A stretch of 64,000 nt of DNA, from the NCBI GenBank assembly GCA_031292525.1, contig JARLGY010000018.1:124001-188000 (forward strand), written 5' to 3'. Each line of letters opens with the position of its first letter. Position 1 is the first letter of the stretch. Below, piece after piece: positions 20,301 to 26,469 of the stretch. A program made the translations under genes and the position numbers. This DNA is from Flavipsychrobacter sp. (GTDB taxonomy: Bacteria > Bacteroidota > Bacteroidia > Chitinophagales > Chitinophagaceae). The notes under the pieces are model-generated. The model worked only from the letters and a program-made list of their open reading frames with translations, was not told the DNA's origin and searched no databases.

Positions 20301-20311
20301 GCTATGTTCAT
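14318..20311 (-). CDS. Giant secreted SpvB/Rhs-like protein
   Basis: Encodes 1997 aa. The N-terminus has a long basic segment before a hydrophobic stretch (residues about 28-50, ending ISWALT), an extended signal peptide. Right after it, PVATTNMVNEFTGQFTY and YHSGE...WVGYGWSLNPG match the start of SpvB/Tc-toxin-type and Bacteroidota Rhs proteins. The middle is long and Tyr/Asn-rich, with VQYEQNTYSYV-like segments. The end (YVYDKGTFKLSATLDDQNF, YQYNGEGKLVRKLVETQRG) is a short YD-repeat tail without a polymorphic toxin tip. It may form the shell or adhesin partner of the 2535-aa Rhs protein encoded 0.8 kb downstream in the same operon. It is preceded by a 220-aa gene and a Skp-like gene. Confidence 0.82.
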   Translation of the reverse strand: MNIAQSPKNTVRKERPYLLVERFRKARFMALVTGLSLLYQLVFPSISWALTSGPSSPEFSSFEPVATTNMVNEFTGQFTYNLPVLEIPGANGAGYALSLAYHSGESPEAESSWVGYGWSLNPGCINRSKRGLPDDFKGDSTNPNITFHNDVPPNWTIAGTASASAQIFSAVGGGVSGYATVRYNNYKGFGFTEGLGLSAMDGTLSLGFSITDGDGTFSAAVNPAAILTFISDQTKSNHEDGSPQSARQAPKMGWAGIGMAMKQSVQRAASAGLAGACTHYINYLLTDMTSPYNTTPYTGQSLAGSVSVTGDPGPVPVGWDVGLNISYSVQKNVGTRSVAGYGYMYSGNAYNNDSFQHEAVMDYTVEHPSTFNQRDKYLPVPFSTPDAFLVSGEGISGGFRMYNDGVGLFSPNYVQSKTKKDFFGLDVHLGDDVGLGAEAIIGGSATLTVQSSWTDFSNKPIADQDGNSETYWFRPYDFRDTLHTVSEATFFRFNNDLGGKLNYDRSDLPEPPIINGGTPNLPAFNQVTAGANLNKMPTGGRRNARASFIGYHTNKEMGYTSSTGISALAYEKDAKVMTQAGRIGSGSNAPADGIGEIATTNESGNHYVYGLPVYTNHEKNLQYSLNLQSGSDNFLVNTNIVGMSEVGEEYLKPYASSYLLTQITTPDYVDINQNGPDDGDFGGYTKFIYRQAKGSSDKTSIANCYQWRVPYKGCYYKPNQLSDRNDDMGSYQYGYKEVYYLDTIMTKTHFAVFVTDHNRSDGIQAASEYSAGLGNAGTGNAPEILKTILLYAKSTNGQPAQLIKTVHFDYNYQCWPGIPNSSVTGSGKLTLKKVWFEYNGVANAYISPYQFDYTYPVNANYPSQYSSILSEMSAYGAGEQPSYNPYVDCWGNYMYNGSTRRNNLQSWDSQVPATNFDPAAWQLKRITLPSGGEIHVQYEQNTYSYVQDQSACAMIKLATNDNAPHNQFDIDLTDVGITAPGDPRINQMVALINSTYATQKIYFKFFYTLMGRDATSIGNCNGDYIDGYTNFVNASVSTRDPSKITIQVSTAGGGSTVVLPRDLCLDYIHHEVGGKLKTGSCTAQSEDLTDPGADKDNLKSIAKQFVSAVKAALAANATTCLTLNPSLSYFRIPLPKKIGGGIRVKRLLMYNKGVDQNAQTLYGTQYIYDNTSDGTSYGVATNEPSENKEENPLITYLEKRTSQSWSDKLIAGKDRKQFEGPLGMNALPAASIGYSRVIKVNIAQAKDIGTGFTVADYYTVKDYPYNRSYVTGGNGVSFSDIQTVTDNWDLDIGLFSYQINTGMRSAQGYCFIQNQMHGQIKSISTYPGAYFPSHFYSITSPPVPVSQQTYTYFEPGESVPMYDFLNYAISYDQPGREMDVSVDRRCVEEDSKETRLTGDVTFGEVFIVIPWIIAFPVTSKSQSRLRTIVSNKVIHYPAIVKSITVVKDGIKQTTDNIAFDPLTTQPVITATYDGFNGLYLQNKPNKPHKGDYWQYNFPASSQYNQMGQQAWNELYCYYTNTGSYIPVSYTGTTGQYNVNGVNPNNMFVPGDLIALFRGGTGAGIVDMAHVTAVSGANLTVSVAVSTGTTSLATNGTTYVKTEIIHSGYTNQLASSAGSLLTYDSMWLYTYAPRIGDTGRLIVEDSSKHINLVKASMTTYMDSPGNWAANRLSLIPYSLPANYSSYNIYEAGKKGIWRPSINYVYKDTIVDRNNPSEYVRIYDRAGTHMFDLSPGNLWTSPYMLANYPFIKTSQSLLYTPDGNPVLDQDIDGVYSTAKYGYRGVLPYLVAQNSNYGSVFFESFENIYNSAYAEDSMAVNNAKVTTAQSHTGKSSYYLAYGDMITLPQIKDNLGGGLVVRFWAYATGDIHNQLNVRATVGTSSTNYPTTFVARSGPWALYEFKWVNTVPNTSVIFNILPPTILNNIYVDDIRVQQTSSKTTAYVYDKGTFKLSATLDDQNFATYYQYNGEGKLVRKLVETQRGVLTAEETQYHTPLINR

Positions 20312-20345
20312 AAAATAGAATTTATCGTTATGTTTTTTTTAGTAC

Positions 20346-21008
20346 TTATCTCTTTACAATAACATTATTGGCATCTTCCAAATCATCTCCTTTGAAATGA
20401 AACTGCACTTTACCAATGTTGAAAAATGGATCATCATATACAAAAATATAATCATTTCCTTTCATAGATTTCATTCCATTATTCACAAACACGATTACAA
20501 AACTTCTATCCTCAGATAATTCATAGACATTTTCTAAAAGGCTTAATACTGGTATCCTCTCTTCTCCATTGACATATAATCTTATCTGCTGCACCATGTT
20601 AAAGTTTGTAGATAAGACCCTTTGGGTATATTCAGCATAATCATTCACTCCTTCATACATAATTGAATGACGCTTATCTTTCCTTTTAAGCTTATCGGGG
20701 CCTATTGTCATCAAAAACGTTGTCATACAAGTCTGTTTTTTATATATGCTATCCCATGAAGGCTGAATTTCATTTGCTTTTAATTGTTCGGTCTCTTTCA
20801 AAGTCATATAAAGTGGCGGCTGATACTTTATTGTCACATTCACGCCCGTTATTTCTTTAGTCGATATGCAGCCATTTCTCTCTTCGTTTAAAAAAGAGTT
20901 ATACCCCTGTATATTTCCAACTCTTTTATGCAAATGGACAAATAAAGTAGCTAAAATAACAAGGATACCACCACCTAAAACACAAAACCCAATAACCTTA
21001 TACTTCAT
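20346..21008 (-). CDS. Membrane-anchored protein of unknown function
   Basis: Encodes 220 aa. Residues about 5-27 form one membrane segment (FCVLGGGILVILATLFV), followed by a basic stop-transfer stretch, so the rest is probably periplasmic. Two Cys residues (near 47 and 94) could form a disulfide. No family is recognised. It lies between the Skp-like gene (3-bp gap) and the giant Rhs-like gene (34-bp gap), which indicates co-transcription and a possible role in envelope transit of the Rhs proteins. Confidence 0.6.
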   Translation of the reverse strand: MKYKVIGFCVLGGGILVILATLFVHLHKRVGNIQGYNSFLNEERNGCISTKEITGVNVTIKYQPPLYMTLKETEQLKANEIQPSWDSIYKKQTCMTTFLMTIGPDKLKRKDKRHSIMYEGVNDYAEYTQRVLSTNFNMVQQIRLYVNGEERIPVLSLLENVYELSEDRSFVIVFVNNGMKSMKGNDYIFVYDDPFFNIGKVQFHFKGDDLEDANNVIVKR

Positions 21009-21011
21009 TTA

Positions 21012-21602
21012 CTAATTCTTTTGAGTTCGTGCAGTCGTATCAGAAGGCAACAACTGATATTCTTTGTTCATTGATTCCAAAACATCATTTGTAATATCAA
21101 AGGCTGGTTTACCATAAATTACTGAACCAGTTCCTTCCGCACCTAAAACAATGTCATACCCTTTCTTTTTAGCGTAACTTTCAACATAGCTGTTTATCTG
21201 ATTCAAAACCGATTGTGTTAATTTTTTTTCCCTTTCTTCAGCTTCTTTAGATACAGTAGCGCTATATTGTTTAAGGCTATTTTCCAATTGCATTATATTT
21301 TTCTCTTCATCATTTTTTTGCTGTGGAGAAATTAAACTAACATGTGATTTATACACAGATACAGCATTTTGATATTGCTTTTTCAAAGTGTCAATATTAG
21401 CCTGCCAGGCATCTGTTTGAGTTTTGTACTCTGCATGAGCTTGCCTCATACCATTAAAACTATAAACCAATTCTAACGAACGTACGTATGCAATTTTGGG
21501 ACGGGAAAAATATAAATAAACGCACGAAAGGGCTGTAAACACTGACAATGTGGAAAAGAAAATAATAATTAACAGAAGCGTATTTCTAGGCTTTACAGAC
21601 AT
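21012..21602 (-). CDS. Skp/OmpH-like periplasmic chaperone, membrane anchored
   Basis: Encodes 196 aa. A membrane segment lies at residues 9-31. The OmpH/Skp domain follows: a beta strand (IAYVRSLELVYSF), a long amphipathic alpha-helical tentacle with Gln/Lys/Glu-rich coiled-coil character (about 50-150), and the closing strand GYDIVLGAEGTGSVIYG with DITNDVLESMN. Skp proteins hold unfolded outer-membrane and secreted clients in the periplasm. Being the first gene of the cluster that encodes two giant exported Rhs proteins suggests a dedicated chaperone for them. A minus-strand -7-like box TACTTTTA lies at 21644-21651 without a clear -33 element. Confidence 0.8.
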   Translation of the reverse strand: MSVKPRNTLLLIIIFFSTLSVFTALSCVYLYFSRPKIAYVRSLELVYSFNGMRQAHAEYKTQTDAWQANIDTLKKQYQNAVSVYKSHVSLISPQQKNDEEKNIMQLENSLKQYSATVSKEAEEREKKLTQSVLNQINSYVESYAKKKGYDIVLGAEGTGSVIYGKPAFDITNDVLESMNKEYQLLPSDTTARTQKN

Positions 21603-21790
21603 CTTTTATTGCGGATTAAATAGGTTGTTGCAGATATGCACGCTAAAAGTACAAGGTTCTGTTAAAAAAACATAATTTTAGGGCTATTAAAATAAAAAAA
21701 TTGCAAGCTTATGTTGTTGATTTATTGAGCGGTTAACAAGATTTTAAAGAAATAAATACAAAAAGATAATTTTGTGTTTAACCCAGGCCC

Positions 21791-22120
21791 CTATTCGTCT
21801 TGCATTTGATGGAAAAGCATTATACTATGAGAAGTGCTTTTGTCAATGATACCTATGTCTAATATTCCTATGGAATCAGTGATGATACTTTGAAGTTTAA
21901 ATGAACATTGATTGCACGTTGATTTTATCCTATTTGTATCTATAATATTGCGAGACTGTACATCTGCATTTAATGTATACAATATTTTTATTGATGGGAC
22001 TACTGAATATCTCCCATACAAACTCCCAAGCAACGATGAAAACAGAAGAAAACAGATTAAAATAATAACTGTTGAAACGATGACTTCCAGAATGGAATTA
22101 CCCTTTACATACATATACAA
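21791..22120 (-). CDS. Minor pseudopilin (GspI-like)
   Basis: Encodes 109 aa. The N-terminus has a short basic leader ending in Gly7 and a mature start NSILE with Glu at +5, followed by a hydrophobic helix (VIVSTVIILICFLLFSSLL). This is the class III prepilin signal cleaved by prepilin peptidase. The short globular part has a CNQC pair. It starts 4 bp after the stop of the larger pilin-like gene at 22125, matching the adjacency of minor pseudopilins I and K in type II secretion operons. Assignment to subtype I rests on size and order only. Confidence 0.65.
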   Translation of the reverse strand: MYMYVKGNSILEVIVSTVIILICFLLFSSLLGSLYGRYSVVPSIKILYTLNADVQSRNIIDTNRIKSTCNQCSFKLQSIITDSIGILDIGIIDKSTSHSIMLFHQMQDE

Positions 22121-22124
22121 TTAA

Positions 22125-23369
22125 TTAACGCAACCATTGAACAACTTTTTTATTAGAAAGCATTGGGAATAATAAACTGTAGGAGAAAAAATCTGGTAGC
22201 GAATCAACTTCTATTCTCGAATTCTGAATCATGTTTTCATAGCTTGTTACCTCGTTGCTATAATATATTTTATCGCATATTATCGTGCCTTTACAGTCAC
22301 CATTCCAATACAAGTCACACGAAGAATATATACCGCCGTAAACGATACTGCCCGTACCTGTATATAATCTCATTCTTTGATTCACATCTCTACCTCTTGC
22401 ATATGCATACAATTCTCCAGATAAACGCATGGAGTCGCCTATCTGGATTATCGAATTACTATTATCGACTGCTTTTCCGTCCCTTAGTTGTGGCAATAGA
22501 GCTAATACAGACGGATAATTAAAATGATCATTATCACCTGCCATTATAGAATCAGAAGCAAATGCCTGAAGGTTTCCTGAAAAATTCTTACCAAAGAAAA
22601 TATTGCGACCTATTAATATAACGTTCATCAAAGCAGCTGTAGATGAAACTTCTATATACTGCGCACTAATAAGGATGTTACCCATTAGCTTCCCTTTTAC
22701 AATTACTGTATCTGCATTAATCAATAACGGTTTTGATGCAAAAGAGATCATCTCTGTATCATCCAAAATAATTTTTGTTTTTCCTATATTGTTATTATTT
22801 ATAAGCCAGGTAGCAATGGCGCTAATGTTAGGTAAACTAAATAACGTGTCGGGACTTATTTGTACCTGACCAGATGAAAAATGAACATATTGGGTAGACA
22901 TGTTTTGTTTAGTCAATCCAAGAGGGATAAAACATCGGCCTTCTATGTTTACTCTATCTGCAATACTTAATTGAGTATTTGTATTTCTTAAAAACAATGC
23001 AATGTCAGATAAAGTATCTTTCCCAAAACCTATTAATGCTATTTTTGAAAATAAAGTATCCCCATTATTGGTAATTACAAATGCACAGTTTACATCGTAT
23101 ACCCCCCAATGTTTTTTGAGCAAAAATTCATTAAACCCATCAGAATAATGCACATGATATTCATGATCATACTTTTCCGACTTATCTAACCATGATAATC
23201 CTTGATACACATAATTTTCGGCAAGCACGTACTTTTGGGTATTACTGTAAATAATTTCATTTAATCTGAAGGACGAAAGAAGTAACAATGAAACAGATGT
23301 TACAATTATAATAACTACAATTGCAAAAATCAGGGTATATCCTTGTACATATTTCTTAGTGCTACCCAC
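22125..23369 (-). CDS. Large pilin-like protein (GspK/PilX-type N-terminus)
   Basis: Encodes 414 aa. The leader ends at Gly10 and the mature start YTLIF lacks Glu at +5, as in GspK, before a long hydrophobic helix (AIVVIIIVTSVSLLLLSS). The next region has an AENYVYQGLSWLDKSE helix like PilX/GspK. The middle (about 200-300) shows repeated short strands (INADTVIVKGKLMGNILISAQYI) resembling a bactofilin-like beta-helix. Late Cys residues occur in SCDLYWNGDCKGTIICD. It may cap the pseudopilus. The start is directly adjacent to the stop of the MORN-type gene. Confidence 0.65.
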   Translation of the reverse strand: MGSTKKYVQGYTLIFAIVVIIIVTSVSLLLLSSFRLNEIIYSNTQKYVLAENYVYQGLSWLDKSEKYDHEYHVHYSDGFNEFLLKKHWGVYDVNCAFVITNNGDTLFSKIALIGFGKDTLSDIALFLRNTNTQLSIADRVNIEGRCFIPLGLTKQNMSTQYVHFSSGQVQISPDTLFSLPNISAIATWLINNNNIGKTKIILDDTEMISFASKPLLINADTVIVKGKLMGNILISAQYIEVSSTAALMNVILIGRNIFFGKNFSGNLQAFASDSIMAGDNDHFNYPSVLALLPQLRDGKAVDNSNSIIQIGDSMRLSGELYAYARGRDVNQRMRLYTGTGSIVYGGIYSSCDLYWNGDCKGTIICDKIYYSNEVTSYENMIQNSRIEVDSLPDFFSYSLLFPMLSNKKVVQWLR

Positions 23370-24038
23370 CTATAAAAAGCTAAAAACGTTCTTAATCTTA
23401 TCCCATGTACGATTTAATAAATTCTTACCTGGTGTTACTTGAACTTTCCCAGATTTATGGGTGGATTTGATGGAATCTTTTTTTATCTCGGGAGTTCGAA
23501 GTTTTAGTAACCCATTTCTGTAGTTAGTATAAACAGGTGTATCCTTTGTTATTTCTATCACTTTTCCGTTCAATAATCCATTTTTATAATTTTCCGTTCT
23601 CACTATTTTTCCACTCTCATCATATATACATCTCTCATCGGTTAACTTTCCCTTTTTCCAATATGAAGTTTCTTTTAACTTACCATTTTCCAGCCAGCTT
23701 ACCCAAATACCTGTTTTTAAACCATTTCTAAATTCCCCTTTACTGCATAAATTATTTCCAGGGAAATAGTATTCAGTATATGTGCCATCAAGTAGATGAC
23801 CAGAATAATTGCCCTGGGTTTGGTATATCGAAGTATTGTCACACCAAAAATAAATATTAGCGATGTCAGTTTTAATATTCTTATGCATAGTATAAACTGC
23901 ATCTATCTGTCTGTTTGCCGAAGCGATATGTATAGTTCTATGATCGGAAATATATTTATCCTTTGCCCAAGTATATTCCGAAAGGATCAGCATATAAAAG
24001 ACAATACATATAAAAAAAATAATTTTTCTAGAACACAT
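23370..24038 (-). CDS. Secreted MORN-type (YwqK-like) repeat protein
   Basis: Encodes 222 aa. Residues 1-25 form a signal peptide (IIFFICIVFYMLIL, cut near TWA). Several MORN-like units follow: GHLLDGTYTEYY, GEFRNGLKTGIWVSW, GKLKETSYWKKGKL, and YKNGLLNGKVIEI. These beta-hairpin repeats usually bind lipids or proteins. It is the first gene of the minus-strand pilin-like operon and diverges from the secretion operon at 24115. Function within the system is unknown. YwqK-like MORN proteins are annotated as antitoxins in some families, but nothing here supports a toxin partner. Confidence 0.75.
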   Translation of the reverse strand: MCSRKIIFFICIVFYMLILSEYTWAKDKYISDHRTIHIASANRQIDAVYTMHKNIKTDIANIYFWCDNTSIYQTQGNYSGHLLDGTYTEYYFPGNNLCSKGEFRNGLKTGIWVSWLENGKLKETSYWKKGKLTDERCIYDESGKIVRTENYKNGLLNGKVIEITKDTPVYTNYRNGLLKLRTPEIKKDSIKSTHKSGKVQVTPGKNLLNRTWDKIKNVFSFL

Positions 24039-24049
24039 TGGAGGTCTAA

Positions 24050-24079
24050 TTGGTAATTTAATAATCGTTAGTACATTTA
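24050..24079 (+). promoter_or_regulatory. Promoter of the secretion operon
   Basis: TTG at 24050-24052 and TACATTTA at 24072-24079 are separated by 19 bp, matching the Bacteroidota -33/-7 arrangement with one mismatch in the -7 box. The start would be near 24086, about 30 nt before the ATG at 24115. Confidence 0.6.
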
Positions 24080-24087
24080 CAAAGATA
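24080..24087 (-). promoter_or_regulatory. Divergent -7 element for the MORN/pilin operon
   Basis: TATCTTTG on the minus strand is an exact TAnnTTTG match. It would start a transcript near 24073, about 35 nt before the ATG at 24038. It abuts the plus-strand -7 box, so the two promoters overlap. No -33 TTG is seen. Confidence 0.5.
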
Positions 24088-24114
24088 TAATTCTAAATTA
24101 TTAATACCCTAAGA

Positions 24115-24522
24115 ATGAAAAATCGTTATTTACTTTCGGGCTTTACTCTCACTGAATTACTTGTGGTCCTCGTTATTATAGGCATTTTGGTTCTTATCGC
24201 TTACCCTAATCTTATGCCTTTAATATCAAATGCCAAAAGTACTGAGGCTAAACTACAGCTTGAGCATGTTTACAATATGGAAAAATCGTATTTCTATACT
24301 AATTCCAAATACAGTACCGACTTAAAAGTAATAGGATTTGAACAGGAAAAGCTTTCATCTGAAGAAGGAGGACGCGCTAATTATAAAATTGAAGTGATAA
24401 ACGCCACAAATAATGCATTTAAAGCTAAAGCCACAGCCATAACAGACTTTAATGGTGATGGGAAATTTAACGTGTGGGAAATTGATCAGGATAAAAATCT
24501 ACAGGAAACCATTAAAGACTAA
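24115..24522 (+). CDS. gspG: Major pseudopilin (GspG-like)
   Basis: Encodes 135 aa. The leader MKNRYLLSG is followed by FTLTE, giving Gly at -1 and Glu at +5, then the hydrophobic helix LLVVLVIIGILVLIAYP. The long alpha-helix contains the AKLQLEHVYNMEKSYFY pattern of Bacteroidota pilins. The C-terminal loop DFNGDGKFNVWEID resembles a calcium-binding loop of the kind that stabilises GspG. It is the first gene of the plus-strand operon and overlaps the prepilin peptidase start by one base (TAATG), so translation is coupled. It would polymerise into the periplasmic pseudopilus. Confidence 0.9.
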   Translation: MKNRYLLSGFTLTELLVVLVIIGILVLIAYPNLMPLISNAKSTEAKLQLEHVYNMEKSYFYTNSKYSTDLKVIGFEQEKLSSEEGGRANYKIEVINATNNAFKAKATAITDFNGDGKFNVWEIDQDKNLQETIKD

Positions 24523-25016
24523 TGCATATCATAGGGTTAATCTTAGTTATTGCATTTTGTCTGATAATTTGTTACCAGGATTTCACAAAACGCCTTATTC
24601 ATATCGGCAATATTGCAGGGTTAGCAATAGGCATCTATCTCAGTAAAAACGAGGATAATCAAGCCGTTTTCCAAAACGGGATTTATAATGTGATTTTTCT
24701 ACTTTTCTTATTTACTATCTTATATATTTATTTCTATTTACGTACGAAAGATAAAAAATTTTTCAATCATAAAATGGGATGGGGTGATATTATCATTTTG
24801 TTCGTTTTTTGCTTTTCATATAATTTATACAATTTTGTTTTATTTATAATGTTTTCCAGTATATTAAGCTTAATTTTCTGGCTTATAAATTATTCAATAA
24901 ATAAAAAAAAGGAAATTAAAATACCATTTGCTAGTTTTTTAACTATATTTCACTTAATAGTGACTGCATATTGCCACTATTCGTTATTTGACCCTGTGAG
25001 AGATATAGTCCTATAA
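24522..25016 (+). CDS. gspO: Prepilin peptidase (A24 family, short form)
   Basis: Encodes 164 aa with about five membrane helices. The two catalytic aspartates of type IV prepilin peptidases are visible: Asp in CYQDFTKR near residue 20 and the GxGD-type motif GWGD near residues 86-89, followed by a conserved IPFASFL. It lacks the N-terminal methyltransferase domain of full-length PilD, so it is a peptidase-only form. It would cleave the leaders of the four pilin-like proteins encoded at 21791, 22125, 24115 and 31583. Start overlaps the gspG stop. Confidence 0.85.
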   Translation: MHIIGLILVIAFCLIICYQDFTKRLIHIGNIAGLAIGIYLSKNEDNQAVFQNGIYNVIFLLFLFTILYIYFYLRTKDKKFFNHKMGWGDIIILFVFCFSYNLYNFVLFIMFSSILSLIFWLINYSINKKKEIKIPFASFLTIFHLIVTAYCHYSLFDPVRDIVL

Positions 25017-25026
25017 ATTACGTTCT

Positions 25027-26469
25027 ATGCACCCTATACCCGAAAAAGACGTAACACAGTTGTTATCCGCCGATCTTGCATGGCGATATAAAATTGTACC
25101 CACCGATATCAAAAATAGCTTGCTCACCTTATTGATAGATAACACCCGGTATAATGATTCTCTTATCGGGGAATTAGAGTTAATAACTGGCTATAAAATA
25201 AAATTCATTAAGGAAGAAGCTGAAAATATTAATGAATTACTGAGCAAGATATACAGAAAAAACAACCAACAAACTACAGTTGAAATTGCGGCAGCAGATA
25301 CTGCAAATAAAACTGATGATTTTTTACAAAAAATCATTTTTGAAGCAAAGGGGCTTAATAGCAGTGACATTCATATAGAAGTATATGCCGAAAAATGCAG
25401 AATACGTTTACGTATAGATGGCCGGTTGATAGAACGTTATAAAATACCCAGGGACCAGTACACTTCTTTCATTAATAAAGTTAAGATTAAGGCAGGGTTG
25501 GATATCGCAGAGAAAAGGCTACCCCAAGACGGTAGGATCCTTATTTCTGACAATGGCAACAAAGCAGATATCCGGGTGTCTGTAATGCCTACCCTTTATG
25601 GCGAAAAAATTGTTTTGCGTTTATTAAGCAGCGATTCCTCCCATATCAATTTGGAGTCGCTCGGCCTCAATAGTAAACAACTTGCTGATTTCAATAAAGT
25701 TCTGAAAAAACCAAACGGAATCATCTTAATAAGTGGGCCTACCGGATCAGGAAAAACAACGACATTGTATGCAACGCTAAAATTATTAAATAAGGACCAT
25801 GCCAATATCCTTACGGTAGAAGACCCCATTGAATATACATTGACAGGCATCAATCAGGTGCAACTAAAAGAAAATATCGGGCTTACGTTTGCCAGTGCAT
25901 TGCGAACCTTTCTACGACAAGATCCAGACATAATAATGTTAGGGGAAATCCGGGATGGCGAAACTGCCCAAATGGCGATACGTGCTGCTTTGACCGGGCA
26001 TTTGGTATTGTCTACAATTCATACCAATTCAGCATGGGGCACCATATCCAGATTAGTTGACATGGGAGTACCCCCTTTCTTACTGGCAAGTACTATAAAT
26101 ATGACAATAGCGCAACGATTGGTAAGAAAACTTTGCAATGATTGTAAAATCTGTCAACCCCTCAACAAAAATGAGTATGCTGATATAAAAGATTGCTTAG
26201 ATGAATTTACGACTCACCATATAGCAATAGGTTGTAACAATTGCTATTTCACAGGCTACGCAGGACGTATTGCTATTTATGAACTGATACCTATTGATCA
26301 TGAACTTTCAAACATGGTTAAAGAAAATGTTTTAAGTATAGACATACACATACACCAGCGTGAAATAGATACGCTAGGGAGCAGTGCATTAAAACTATTA
26401 AAGAATGGGATCACTTCCATTGATGAAATATATCCTATCCTTTTAAATCATCGATATAATGAAAAATAA
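25027..26469 (+). CDS. gspE: Type II secretion assembly ATPase GspE
   Basis: Encodes 480 aa. The N-terminal N1E-like part is short. Walker A is GPTGSGKTT at 237-245, the Asp box is near ILTVEDPIEY (261-270), and Walker B is IIMLGEIRD at about 302-310, with the His box LSTIHTNSA near 328-336. A zinc-binding Cys set is present (CNDCKIC at 370-376 and CNNC at 403-406), as in GspE and PilB. It hydrolyses ATP on the cytoplasmic face to drive pseudopilus growth, with GspL-like and GspF partners encoded downstream. Its 3' end overlaps the secretin gene by 11 bp. Confidence 0.93.
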   Translation: MHPIPEKDVTQLLSADLAWRYKIVPTDIKNSLLTLLIDNTRYNDSLIGELELITGYKIKFIKEEAENINELLSKIYRKNNQQTTVEIAAADTANKTDDFLQKIIFEAKGLNSSDIHIEVYAEKCRIRLRIDGRLIERYKIPRDQYTSFINKVKIKAGLDIAEKRLPQDGRILISDNGNKADIRVSVMPTLYGEKIVLRLLSSDSSHINLESLGLNSKQLADFNKVLKKPNGIILISGPTGSGKTTTLYATLKLLNKDHANILTVEDPIEYTLTGINQVQLKENIGLTFASALRTFLRQDPDIIMLGEIRDGETAQMAIRAALTGHLVLSTIHTNSAWGTISRLVDMGVPPFLLASTINMTIAQRLVRKLCNDCKICQPLNKNEYADIKDCLDEFTTHHIAIGCNNCYFTGYAGRIAIYELIPIDHELSNMVKENVLSIDIHIHQREIDTLGSSALKLLKNGITSIDEIYPILLNHRYNEK

